A DNA stretch of 47,848 nt from an uncultured Erythrobacteraceae bacterium (GTDB lineage: Bacteria > Pseudomonadota > Alphaproteobacteria > Sphingomonadales > Sphingomonadaceae). Each line of letters begins with the position of its first letter. The first letter of the stretch is position 1. The DNA is taken from positions 1 through 47,848 of the forward strand of contig CAMLQG010000015.1 of the NCBI GenBank assembly GCA_946482075.1, given 5' to 3'. A program made the translations under genes and the position numbers. Below the pieces are notes generated by a model. That model ran no database searches. It was given only the letters and a program-made list of their open reading frames with translations, and was not told where the DNA came from. Shown here piece by piece: positions 1 to 7,405 of the stretch.

Positions 1-610
1 GCACGCCATGGCCGCCCTCGCCGCCCAGCACCTTCTGCCAGGAGAAGGTGGCGACATCGATCTTGTCCCACGGAATGTCGTAGGCGAACACGCCGCTGGT
101 GGCGTCGGCGAAGCTGAGGCCTTCGCGATCGTCCGGGATCCAGTCGCCATTCGGCACGCGGACGCCCGAAGTGGTGCCGTTCCAGGTGAAGAGCACGTCG
201 TTCGACCAGTCGACCTGGGCGAGATCCGGCAACTGGCCGTAATCGGCGCGGATGATCGTGGGATCGAGCTTGAGCTGCTTGGCGGCATCGGTGACCCAAC
301 CTTCACCGAAGCTTTCCCAGGCCAGCGTCGTCACCGGACGAGCGCCGAGCATCGTCCACATCGCCATTTCGAATGCGCCGGTATCCGAACCGGGCACGAT
401 GCCGATGCGGTGGGTGTCGGGCAGCTGCAGCACTTCGCGCATCAGGTCGATGCAATAGGCGAGCCGGTTCTTGCCGATCTTCGCACGATGCGAACGGCCG
501 AGCGATTCGGTGGCAAGTTTGGCGGGGGAATATCCCGGCGGCTTCGCGCAGGGACCGGAAGAAAAAAACGGACGCGCAGGCTTGCGCGCCGGCTTGGCAA
601 TATCAGTCAT
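1..610 (-). CDS. serC: Phosphoserine aminotransferase SerC (partial, N-terminal 203 residues)
   Basis: PLP-dependent transaminase of serine biosynthesis that converts 3-phosphohydroxypyruvate and glutamate to phosphoserine and 2-oxoglutarate in the cytoplasm. The gene runs off the left edge, so only about half of the expected protein is present. Visible marks are an N-terminal [12 protein letters not shown] segment, the [12 protein letters not shown] cofactor-binding region (about residues 74-85) and the Schiff-base lysine K193 in [15 protein letters not shown], which is typical of the alphaproteobacterial SerC branch. The ATG at 608-610 is preceded by an AAGGAG ribosome site about eight bases away, itself folded into a leader hairpin. 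In related bacteria serA follows; that lies outside the window. Confidence 0.95.
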   Translation of the reverse strand, partial: MTDIAKPARKPARPFFSSGPCAKPPGYSPAKLATESLGRSHRAKIGKNRLAYCIDLMREVLQLPDTHRIGIVPGSDTGAFEMAMWTMLGARPVTTLAWESFGEGWVTDAAKQLKLDPTIIRADYGQLPDLAQVDWSNDVLFTWNGTTSGVRVPNGDWIPDDREGLSFADATSGVFAYDIPWDKIDVATFSWQKVLGGEGGHGV

Positions 611-660
611 AAAGACTCTCCTTACAGAGAGCACGCGCGGCGTTGGGACCGCGTGGCCCG
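611..660 (-). ncRNA. serC leader RNA (regulatory 5' structure)
   Basis: Read on the minus strand, two hairpins abut each other directly before serC. The first pairs CACGCG with CGCGTG (plus-strand 650-655 with 632-637) around a 12-base loop. The second pairs CTCTC with GAGAG (627-631 with 616-620) and contains the AAGGAG ribosome-binding site. The described serC leader family of alphaproteobacteria has a final stem that overlaps the serC ribosome site, which is what is seen here. The likely role is translational control of serine synthesis; the ligand or trigger is unknown. The match to the family is from memory of its architecture, not from a covariance-model search. Confidence 0.75.
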
Positions 661-804
661 CCGGCCCCCATAAAGATGGATGGCGCCCAGTCAAGTTCGA
701 TCGTGGTTGGGCCGGGCACACGACAGGATGAAGACCATGCGGCTGTCGCATCGTCCGGCGGTATGTTAGGGCTGTGTTAACTATAATCCCGGAATATTCC
801 GGTC

Positions 805-1458
805 ATGTCGCGGATTGTCCTTTCCTTTCTGATCCTTCTCGCGCTGGCTGGATGCGGCGGCATTCCGGAAAGCCGCCAGAAGCCAAGGCATTCGACGCCC
901 ACCTATGCCAGCAGCGCCAATGCACGGGCCTGCCTCGCCAACCTCGGAAAGACCAACGCCAACTTCACGCCCGTGCCCGAACAATATTTCGGCGGCGGCT
1001 GCTCGACGCTCAACACCGTGCGCCTGACCGCATTGCGGGGTGACTATGGCGATCTCGGCCTGTCCAATCTCGGTCCCGTCACATGTCCGCTCGCCAACAC
1101 ATTTGCCGCCTGGGCGCGCTTCGGCGTGGATCGCGCGGCGCGCCAGATCCTGGGGAGCGGGCTGTCCCGCATCGAAACGATGGGCAGCTATTCCTGCCGC
1201 AACGTCGCGGGGACCGGACGGCGATCGGCGCATGCCACCGCCGCCGCGATCGATGTGTCCGCTTTCGTCCTGACCGATGGCCGCCGCATCAGCGTCATTG
1301 CCGGATGGAACACCGGCACCGACAGCGAACGGCGATTTCTGCGCATCGTGCATGAAAGCGCCTGCAAACGCTTCGGCACGGTTCTGGGCCCGGCCTATAA
1401 TGCGGCCCATCGCGATCACTTCCACCTGGAAGCGACCGGCGGGAGCTTCTGCCGCTAG
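805..1458 (+). CDS. Extensin-like C-terminal domain lipoprotein
   Basis: A 217-residue exported protein. The first 17 residues form a hydrophobic signal ending in the lipobox LAGC, so it is probably lipid-anchored at Cys17. The body matches the extensin-like C-terminal family found in alphaproteobacteria, a fold related to M15-type zinc peptidases. Two motifs support this: SAHATAAAIDVSAF (His and Asp candidates for metal binding) and AHRDHFHLE near the C-terminus. Four cysteines could form disulfides. Role is presumed to be in the cell envelope, but the substrate is unknown. Its stop overlaps by a few bases the stop of the convergent LuxR-type gene. Confidence 0.85.
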   Translation: MSRIVLSFLILLALAGCGGIPESRQKPRHSTPTYASSANARACLANLGKTNANFTPVPEQYFGGGCSTLNTVRLTALRGDYGDLGLSNLGPVTCPLANTFAAWARFGVDRAARQILGSGLSRIETMGSYSCRNVAGTGRRSAHATAAAIDVSAFVLTDGRRISVIAGWNTGTDSERRFLRIVHESACKRFGTVLGPAYNAAHRDHFHLEATGGSFCR

Positions 1459-2099
1459 GCGGTATCCCGTGGAGGCTCCATTTCCGCGTCGAGCATCAGG
1501 CGCAACGCGGCCGCCACATGCTTCGTGCCCAGCTTGACCATCATGTTCGCGCGATGGATTTCCACCGTGCGCGGGCTGATCGAAAGGTCGCGCGCGATTT
1601 CCTTGTTGCTGAACCCATGCGAGAGGCGGTCAAGCACTTCCCTTTCCCGCACACTCAGTTCCGCGAGGCTGTTGCGAGCCACGACGACACGGCGGCGCCT
1701 GGCGATATAGGCGGCGATTTCATCGGTGAGACGCTGGAGGGCCGCGTCCAGCGCCTTGATTTCCAGCGGCCATGCAAGATAGTCGATCGCCCCTGCCTTC
1801 ACGGCTGCGACGGCACATTCCAGTGTCGGCTGTTCGCTTCCCGCGACGAGCGGCAGGGAAATTCCCGCCTTTCCCATCGCATCGAGCATGGTGCGCACGC
1901 CATCATTCCCCTCGCCAGTCCCTTGCTGACCGACATCGCCGCACACGAAAACGACACCGTCCGAAGGCCGGTGTTGTGACAGCTCCGCCAGATCGCCGTA
2001 GACCTCGGCATGATAACCCAGTTCCATCGCCATTCTGGCGAATTCGGCGCGCGATCTCGGGGAAGAATCAACGAAATGAATCGGGAAGCGACTTGTCAT
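1455..2099 (-). CDS. LuxR/FixJ-type regulator with degenerate receiver domain
   Basis: A 214-residue two-domain regulator. The C-terminal domain is a clear LuxR helix-turn-helix (LSVREREVLDRLSHGFSNKEIARDLSISPRTVEIH written in pieces: REREVL, NKEIA, SPRTVEIH; about residues 140-200). The N-terminal part has receiver-like length and spacing, but the acidic pair is DSS (11-13), the usual phospho-Asp position reads CGD (53-55), and the conserved Lys of the KPF motif is Trp (AWPLE). It is therefore probably not controlled by ordinary phosphorylation. I chose the ATG at 2097-2099; a GTG 12 codons upstream is open but extends beyond the usual N-terminus. It follows the Anbu operon on the same strand after a 150-bp gap with palindromes. 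Confidence 0.85.
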   Translation of the reverse strand: MTSRFPIHFVDSSPRSRAEFARMAMELGYHAEVYGDLAELSQHRPSDGVVFVCGDVGQQGTGEGNDGVRTMLDAMGKAGISLPLVAGSEQPTLECAVAAVKAGAIDYLAWPLEIKALDAALQRLTDEIAAYIARRRRVVVARNSLAELSVREREVLDRLSHGFSNKEIARDLSISPRTVEIHRANMMVKLGTKHVAAALRLMLDAEMEPPRDTA

Positions 2100-2170
2100 T
2101 ATGGTCACTGTGCCTGTCCGCAGGATAGACCGCACCCGGCGTTGTTCCCGTTTTGGATTGGTTAAGGAAC

Positions 2171-2183
2171 GTTACCCGGTAAC
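2171..2183. promoter_or_regulatory. Perfect 13-bp palindrome, candidate operator
   Basis: GTTACCCGGTAAC is a perfect inverted repeat about 75 bp before the chosen start of the LuxR/FixJ-type gene. A second inverted repeat, TTTGGAA-N7-TTCCAAA, lies at 2217-2237. Neither is followed by a T-run, so both look more like protein-binding sites than terminators. Autoregulation by the adjacent LuxR-type protein is an inference only. Confidence 0.4.
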
Positions 2184-2249
2184 CGAGTCGCTTTTGCGGG
2201 CACAAATTGCTACCGTTTTGGAAGTAATTTTTCCAAAGCCTTGTGGAAC

Positions 2250-3002
2250 TTATCGGCCGGTGGGATTTTCGAAGCTGTAGTCCGGCAGCGAATGAAAGGC
2301 GGATTTCAACGCATTCCCCCAACTGGATGAAATGGCCTGAAAATAGGCATCGTCCTGATTGATCCTGCGCTCATGCGCTGGCTCGAACCGATCGCGCTCC
2401 ACGACCAGGAGATCAAGCGGCAATCCGACGGAAAGATTGGCCTTGAGGGTCGAATCGAAGGAAACCATCAAGAGCTTGATGGCATCCTCAAAGCTCATGT
2501 CCCGACTGTAGCCGCGAATCAGGATCGGGCGGCCATATTTGGTTTCGCCGATCTGGAAGAAAGGCGTGTCGAAGCTGGCTTCGATGAAATTGCCTTCGGA
2601 GTAGATCAGGAACAGGCGCGGTTCCATGCCCTTGATCTGGCCGGCAAGGATGATCGACGCGGTGAACGCACCCTGTCCCGACGGCCCGTTTTCGGCCTGC
2701 ATCGAACTGATCGTTTCGCGCAGCAACCTGCCGACTTCGGTCGCGACCTGAAACATCGTCGGCGCTTCAAGCAAGGAATTGCGCCGATCCTCCGGAGCCT
2801 TGCTGCGTTCTTCCAGCTGGCTGACGACCGATTGCGTGGTCGCCAGATTGCCTGCGGTCATCAGGGTGATGATCCGGTCGCCGGGAGTCGACCAGTGGAA
2901 CATCTTGCGGAACACGGAAATGTTGTCGACGCCCGAATTGGTGCGCGTGTCGCTCATCAGGACCAGGCCCCGGTCGAGCTGCATACCCACGCAATAAGTC
3001 AT
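2250..3002 (-). CDS. Anbu, proteasome-like Ntn-hydrolase peptidase
   Basis: A 250-residue protein of the Anbu (ancestral beta subunit) family, related to proteasome beta subunits and HslV. The start MTYCVG would expose Thr2 as the N-terminal nucleophile after Met removal. Counting from that Thr, Asp17 sits in the expected proteasome position and a Lys follows at 32. GLVLMSDTRTNSGVDNIS is highly typical of the family. The start is fixed by this N-terminus; an upstream GTG-initiated extension into the gap is not plausible. It is the last gene of an ATP-grasp / alpha-E / transglutaminase / Anbu unit, the arrangement reported for this family. Substrates are unknown. A tandem 12-bp repeat precedes the gene. 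Confidence 0.93.
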   Translation of the reverse strand: MTYCVGMQLDRGLVLMSDTRTNSGVDNISVFRKMFHWSTPGDRIITLMTAGNLATTQSVVSQLEERSKAPEDRRNSLLEAPTMFQVATEVGRLLRETISSMQAENGPSGQGAFTASIILAGQIKGMEPRLFLIYSEGNFIEASFDTPFFQIGETKYGRPILIRGYSRDMSFEDAIKLLMVSFDSTLKANLSVGLPLDLLVVERDRFEPAHERRINQDDAYFQAISSSWGNALKSAFHSLPDYSFENPTGR

Positions 3003-3086
3003 CGGATCCCCTTCGTCCGTATCTGGGAGAGTTGCCCCGGGGCGCCCCGACCGGCACCCGGTTCGCGCGACCGCGCCACTCCCGCC

Positions 3087-3114
3087 TAGCGCAAAACGTC
3101 CGTAGCGCAAAACG
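3087..3114. repeat. Tandem 12-bp direct repeat before Anbu
   Basis: TAGCGCAAAACG occurs at 3087-3098 and again at 3103-3114, a 16-bp period, inside the 121-bp gap between the transglutaminase stop and the Anbu start. Reading on the minus strand the units are CGTTTTGCGCTA. The position suggests a regulatory site for Anbu alone, separate from the upstream operon promoter; this is inference. Confidence 0.55.
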
Positions 3115-3123
3115 CCGCGCGGC

Positions 3124-3939
3124 TCACTGTTCGATTGTCTGTTGTTCCACAGCAAGTTCGACGTGCAGGACCTGCTCGGCCGAACCGAAATTGATGCCCG
3201 TCATTGGCGCAGCTTCACGATAATCGCGGCCCGTCGCCACTCGCACATAGCGTTCGTCGGGCGAAATCCCGTTGGAAATATCGAATCCGACCCATCCGAG
3301 GCCCGCCACATGCGCTTCGGCCCAGGCATGCGAAGCGTCCTGCTCCACCCGGTCGTCCAGCATCAGATAGCCGCTGACATAACGTGCCGGCACTTCCAGC
3401 GCGCGCGCCAGCCCGATGAAGATATGCGCATGATCCTGACACACGCCGCGCCCGGCCGTGACCGCTTCCTCGGCCGTGGTGTCGGGCGTCGTATGCCCCG
3501 CTTCATAAGTCACGCATTCGAGGATTTCGGCGGACAGCGCATGGAGCATCTCCAGCGCGCCTTCCGCCTTTTTCGGGAGATTGGCGAGCAGCGCCTTCAT
3601 CCGGGGGCCCGGCCGTGTCAGCTCCGTCTGGCTGCAGAAGGCCCACAGCGGCATATGCCCGGAATGCGATCCGAGAATGCCGGAATGGTCCGTCGTCTCG
3701 ATCGTGCCTTCGCAGGTGATGATCAGCTCGCTCGTATCCGGTTCCAGCGAGATCAGCGTGACCCGGTTGATGTTCTGATCGTCATATTCCAGTTCGCGCC
3801 GGCCACCGGTGAAATGCATCTGCCAATCCACTACTGCCTGGCCCTGCGTCTTCTTCGGCGTAAGCCGGAGACGCTGCAGCCCCTGACTGACCGGCTGGCC
3901 GAAATGGTAATGCGTGGTGTGACGGATCGCGAGACGCAC
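3124..3939 (-). CDS. Transglutaminase-like cysteine peptidase family protein
   Basis: A 271-residue protein with an N-terminal beta-rich region (LAIRHTTHYHF, LRLTPKKTQGQ) and a transglutaminase-like catalytic core. The triad is visible: Cys167 in GRGVCQDHAH, His204 in DASHAWAEAHV and Asp220 in GWVGFDISNG. Bacterial members are usually proteases or amide hydrolases rather than cross-linkers. The start is a GTG with AAGGA seven bases upstream, 28 bp after the alpha-E gene's stop. Together with the neighbouring ATP-grasp and alpha-E proteins it forms the described peptide-synthesis/cleavage neighbourhood of Anbu; the hydrolytic role there is inferred. Confidence 0.92.
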   Translation of the reverse strand: MRLAIRHTTHYHFGQPVSQGLQRLRLTPKKTQGQAVVDWQMHFTGGRRELEYDDQNINRVTLISLEPDTSELIITCEGTIETTDHSGILGSHSGHMPLWAFCSQTELTRPGPRMKALLANLPKKAEGALEMLHALSAEILECVTYEAGHTTPDTTAEEAVTAGRGVCQDHAHIFIGLARALEVPARYVSGYLMLDDRVEQDASHAWAEAHVAGLGWVGFDISNGISPDERYVRVATGRDYREAAPMTGINFGSAEQVLHVELAVEQQTIEQ

Positions 3940-3967
3940 GGGCTGGTCCTTCGAAAGGGTGGAACTC

Positions 3968-4912
3968 CTAAGCGATGAATCGGTACTCGTCGGCGATCGA
4001 TGAAGCGATCGCCTGATTCTGGCCGATGAAGTTCACGAGGAATTCGTGCAGGCCGAATTCGAAGATATGCTCGATCGTCATCGAGCCGAGCAGGTCGCCG
4101 GCCTCGCGCATCAGCGCATGCACCGCGCCGTCGCTGCCATGTTCCCTAGCCAGCCCGCGCAGATGGACTTCGAGTTCCTGGTAGCAGAACAGGAGGCTGC
4201 GCGGAAAACGGGCGTCGAGGATCAGGAACTCGGCGATGCCGCGCGGATCCATCCGTCCGGAGTTGAGCCAGTGATAGGCACGATCGCCGGCGAGCGAACG
4301 CAGCACCGTGTCCCATTGGGAACTGTCCAGGCTGGAGCCGACATAGGCGAGCGAAGGGAGCAGGAGGTAGTATTTGACGTCGAGAATGCGCGCCGTGTTG
4401 TCCGCCCGTTCGATGAACGTGCCGGCGCGCGCGAAATTGTAGATCTCGTTGCGCAGCATCGTGCCGTAGGTGGCGCCGCGTACCAGTGTGGACTGGCGTC
4501 GGACCGCGCCGAGCACCTGGCCAAGATTGCTTTCGCGCACCGGGCGGGACATCGCATCCTTCAACGTCATCCAGCCTTCATTGGTCGCTTCCCAGACTTC
4601 CGCCGTCAGCGCGGAACGCGCCATGCGGGCATTGGTCCGCGCGGCTTCCATCATGTTGAGGACGCTGACCGGGTTCTCCTTGTCGCGCAGGACGAAATTG
4701 CAGACCTCGCCGCCGGTATAATCCTGGTGGAGCGCATCGTAGCTCGCCCGCAGGCCGAGCGTCGTGACGACCGAACGCCATTCCTCGCTCGCCATGTCGG
4801 CATTGCGGGTCAGCGACATCCGGAAACCGGCATCGAGCAGACGGGCGATGTTCTCCGCCCGCTCCAGATAGCGGAACATCCAGAAAATGCCGTTCGCCGT
4901 CCGGCCTAGCAT
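3968..4912 (-). CDS. Alpha-E domain protein (DUF403)
   Basis: A 314-residue, almost entirely helical protein of the alpha-E family. The N-terminus MLGRTANGIFWMFRYLERAENIARLLDAG and repeated helical segments such as GTFIERADNTARILDVKYY are characteristic (two similar ERAxN-aRxLD motifs, near residues 18 and 168, suggest an internal duplication). The family almost always travels with circularly permuted ATP-grasp enzymes and transglutaminase-like proteins and is thought to work with them in making or modifying a peptide; no reaction is proven. It begins 16 bp after the ATP-grasp stop, so it is surely in the same transcript. Confidence 0.92.
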   Translation of the reverse strand: MLGRTANGIFWMFRYLERAENIARLLDAGFRMSLTRNADMASEEWRSVVTTLGLRASYDALHQDYTGGEVCNFVLRDKENPVSVLNMMEAARTNARMARSALTAEVWEATNEGWMTLKDAMSRPVRESNLGQVLGAVRRQSTLVRGATYGTMLRNEIYNFARAGTFIERADNTARILDVKYYLLLPSLAYVGSSLDSSQWDTVLRSLAGDRAYHWLNSGRMDPRGIAEFLILDARFPRSLLFCYQELEVHLRGLAREHGSDGAVHALMREAGDLLGSMTIEHIFEFGLHEFLVNFIGQNQAIASSIADEYRFIA

Positions 4913-4928
4913 GCAAGCTCCTCCGGCA

Positions 4929-6362
4929 TCAGTCGTCCAGAACCCACGTGTCCTTGGTACCCCCGCCTTGGCTGGAATTCACCACCAGCGATCCCTTCTT
5001 CATCGCCACGCGCGTCAGCCCGCCGGGCGTGATGTCGATCCCGTTGGGTGAAACCAGCACGAAAGGCCGCAGATCGACATGGCGCGGCGCGAGGCCCGCC
5101 TTGGCGAAGATCGGCACGGTCGACAGCGCCAGCGTCGGCTGGGCGATGTAGTTCTCGGGCTTCGCCTGCAGCTTCTGCACGAAGCGCGCGATCTCGCGCT
5201 TGGAGGAGGTCGGGCCGATCAGCATGCCGTAGCCGCCCGAGCCATGGACTTCCTTCACCACGAGGTCGGCGATGTTGTCGAGCACATAGGCCAGGCTGTC
5301 CTTCTCCGAACAGCGCCAGGTGGGCACGTTAGGCAGTAGTGGTTTTTCGCCGGTGTAGAACTCCACGATCTCGGGCATGAAGCTGTAGATCGCCTTGTCG
5401 TCCGCCACGCCGGTGCCCGGCGCGTTGGCGATGGTGATGCCGCCCGCGCGATAAACATCCATGATGCCCGGCACGCCCAGCACGCTGTCGGGGCGGAAGC
5501 TCAGCGGATCGAGGAAATCGTCGTCCACCCGGCGATAGAGCACGTCGATCGGCTCGAACCCCTGGGTGGTGCGCATGCAGATGCGCCCGTCCTGCAAGCG
5601 CAGATCGGTGCCTTCCACCAGTTCCGCGCCCATCTGGTCGGCGAGGAAGGCGTGCTCGAAATAGGCGCTGTTGTAGATGCCCGGCGTCAGCACCGCGACG
5701 GTCGGCTTGTCCTTGGCGGCGGGCGGGGCGCAGGCGCTGAGGCTCTTGGCGAGGCGGCGGGGATAGTCCGAGACGGACTGCACGCGAACCTGCGTGAACA
5801 GTTCGGGGAACATCGCCATCATCGTCTCGCGGTTTTCCAGCATGTAGCTGACCCCGCTGGGGGTGCGGGCATTGTCTTCCAGCACCATGAATTCGCCCGG
5901 CCCCGTGCGCACGAGATCGATGCCCACAATATGGGTATAGACCCCGCCGGGCGGCGTGAAACCGACCATCTGCGGCAACCAGGCGACATTGTCGCGGAAC
6001 AGGCGTTCAGGCACGCGGCCCGAGCGGATGATCTCCTGCCGGTGATAAAGATCGTACATGAAGGCGTTTAAGGCCCTCACCCGCTGCTCGATACCGCGCG
6101 ACAGGCGGCGCCATTCGGCCGCCGTGATGATGCGCGGCACCATGTCGAACGGGATCAGCCGTTCCTCGGCGTCCTCTTCGCCATAGACGTTGAAAGTGAT
6201 CCCGGTGCGGCGGAAGAACGCTTCGGCTTCGAAGCGCTTGCGCTTGAGCCACTGATCGTCCTGCTGTTCGAGCCAACCCTGATATCGCCCATATGCCGGC
6301 CGGATCGAGCCATCGGCATCGAACATCTCGTCATAGGTCGCGGTCGTGACGGAGGACTTCAT
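4929..6362 (-). CDS. Circularly permuted ATP-grasp type 2 protein
   Basis: A 477-residue ATP-dependent amidoligase-like enzyme. Recognisable segments are YDEMFDADGSIRPAYGRYQGW at the N-terminus (split: YDEMFDADG, RPAYGRYQ), FMYDLYHRQEIIRSG, DLVRTGPGEFMVLEDNARTPSGVSYMLENRE, RVDDDFLDPLSFRPDS and a C-terminal glycine loop DLVVKEVHGSGGYGMLIGP. The family is proposed to ligate amino acids or peptides, possibly tagging or building a small peptide. The ATG at 6360-6362 fits the family N-terminus; the long upstream open stretch has no family resemblance. It is the first gene of the Anbu unit, 79 bp after an alpha/beta hydrolase on the same strand. Confidence 0.92.
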   Translation of the reverse strand: MKSSVTTATYDEMFDADGSIRPAYGRYQGWLEQQDDQWLKRKRFEAEAFFRRTGITFNVYGEEDAEERLIPFDMVPRIITAAEWRRLSRGIEQRVRALNAFMYDLYHRQEIIRSGRVPERLFRDNVAWLPQMVGFTPPGGVYTHIVGIDLVRTGPGEFMVLEDNARTPSGVSYMLENRETMMAMFPELFTQVRVQSVSDYPRRLAKSLSACAPPAAKDKPTVAVLTPGIYNSAYFEHAFLADQMGAELVEGTDLRLQDGRICMRTTQGFEPIDVLYRRVDDDFLDPLSFRPDSVLGVPGIMDVYRAGGITIANAPGTGVADDKAIYSFMPEIVEFYTGEKPLLPNVPTWRCSEKDSLAYVLDNIADLVVKEVHGSGGYGMLIGPTSSKREIARFVQKLQAKPENYIAQPTLALSTVPIFAKAGLAPRHVDLRPFVLVSPNGIDITPGGLTRVAMKKGSLVVNSSQGGGTKDTWVLDD

Positions 6363-6441
6363 GTTTTTCCGTTTTGTTGCATTGCAACATCTACACGATT
6401 CGCGCGGCTTGCCAATGGCATTCGCACGTCGCGCAAAGCCC

Positions 6442-7221
6442 TCAGATCGTATCCAGCTCCCGCAGGACCGCCGACACTGCTTCCGCCGAATGGGCGAAGC
6501 CGAGATGGGTGCAGCGCAGAGCCACCGCGCGGTCGCGCTCGCCCGGCCGGCCGGCGGCGCTGCGCGGCGCGATGATCCCATCGCGCGGGCTCCACAGAGC
6601 GATCGTCGGCACGGGCGGTTTCACCGCCACTTCGCACACCACGGGCACGTCCTCCACCCGATGGCCCGCCACGAACTGATAGGCGCGCCAAGCATTGTTG
6701 GCGCGGGGATCGCCCGAGAACGGCGAACCCATGGTAAGGACCGCCGCCACCTTCTCCGCTTCCAGCTTGGCGAGTTCGCGCGCGAACAGGCCGCCCAGGC
6801 TCCAGCCGACAAGCACGACTTCTTCCCCGTGGCGGGAATGCAGAGCGCGCACCCGCTGGCGCAGATTGATCATGTTCTCCGTCGTGGGACCGAGATTGAT
6901 CCCCATGCCCCAGTAATGGACCCGGTGGCCCGCCGCTTCCAGTTGGCGGCGCATGAAGCCCATGCGCGCGGGATGGGTGAACAAGCCCGGCAGAAGCATC
7001 ACCACGCGCGGGCTCGCGGCAGGCTGCGCGCTGTAATCATTCCGTCTTATTGCTTCGGTAAAAGTGCCGAGTTCGCCGACGAATCGCGAGATCGAGGGTG
7101 AACGAATCCCTTCGGGCGCCCGCTCCGTCGCGAGCTGGAGGCGGCGCATGAAGGAGGCGTGCGGCCGCGCTTCGCGCCACGCACGCAACTTTGCCCGTCC
7201 ATTTACCGCCAGTTCGTTCAT
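6442..7221 (-). CDS. Alpha/beta hydrolase
   Basis: A 259-residue alpha/beta-hydrolase-fold protein. It shows the oxyanion region VVMLLPGLFTHP, the nucleophile elbow GWSLGG with Ser141, Asp214 in SPRDGII and His239 in CTHLGFA, a complete catalytic triad. No signal peptide is evident. The sequence resembles lipase/esterase-like hydrolases of sphingomonads, with substrate unknown. It precedes the ATP-grasp/Anbu genes on the same strand with a 79-bp gap, so it could be cotranscribed with them, though this gene is not a standard member of that neighbourhood. Confidence 0.85.
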   Translation of the reverse strand: MNELAVNGRAKLRAWREARPHASFMRRLQLATERAPEGIRSPSISRFVGELGTFTEAIRRNDYSAQPAASPRVVMLLPGLFTHPARMGFMRRQLEAAGHRVHYWGMGINLGPTTENMINLRQRVRALHSRHGEEVVLVGWSLGGLFARELAKLEAEKVAAVLTMGSPFSGDPRANNAWRAYQFVAGHRVEDVPVVCEVAVKPPVPTIALWSPRDGIIAPRSAAGRPGERDRAVALRCTHLGFAHSAEAVSAVLRELDTI

Positions 7222-7292
7222 CGCGTTCCATAGGCTGGAAAGCGATTAATCTAGCATGACCCGCCCATGTGACGAAGTGTCATATTCCGGCC

Positions 7293-7311
7293 GGCGCTCC
7301 GTATGAGCGCC
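7293..7311 (-). other. Perfect intergenic hairpin (leader or terminator)
   Basis: GGCGCTC and GAGCGCC pair perfectly around the five-base loop CGTAT. It lies between the DUF3617 gene and the alpha/beta hydrolase gene, both on the minus strand. There is no T-run after the stem on that strand, so it is either a weak terminator or part of the hydrolase leader. Confidence 0.4.
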
Positions 7312-7347
7312 AGGGTGATAATCCGCTGGGCAACGTGATGTCTTCCT

Positions 7348-7393
7348 CGTCATTCCCGCATTGCGGCTTCGCCACGCCTGCAGGAAATGACGA
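7348..7393. repeat. Degenerate CGTCATTCCCGC-type palindrome
   Basis: The ends TCGTCATT and AATGACGA are inverted, with imperfectly matching GC-rich arms between. It resembles a worn, shortened copy of the repeat at 44699-44775. It lies 12 bp after the stop of the DUF3617 lipoprotein gene and could end that transcript. Confidence 0.45.
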
Positions 7394-7405
7394 AGGGAGA
7401 AACGG

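Noticed and set aside
2217..2237. TTTGGAA/TTCCAAA hairpin as the Anbu terminator
   Set aside because: It is AT-rich, short, and has no T-run on the transcribed side, so a terminator is not supported.
3003..3155. N-terminal extension of Anbu to 3155
   Set aside because: It would bury the catalytic Thr2, covers the tandem repeat and the end of the transglutaminase gene, and has no family resemblance.
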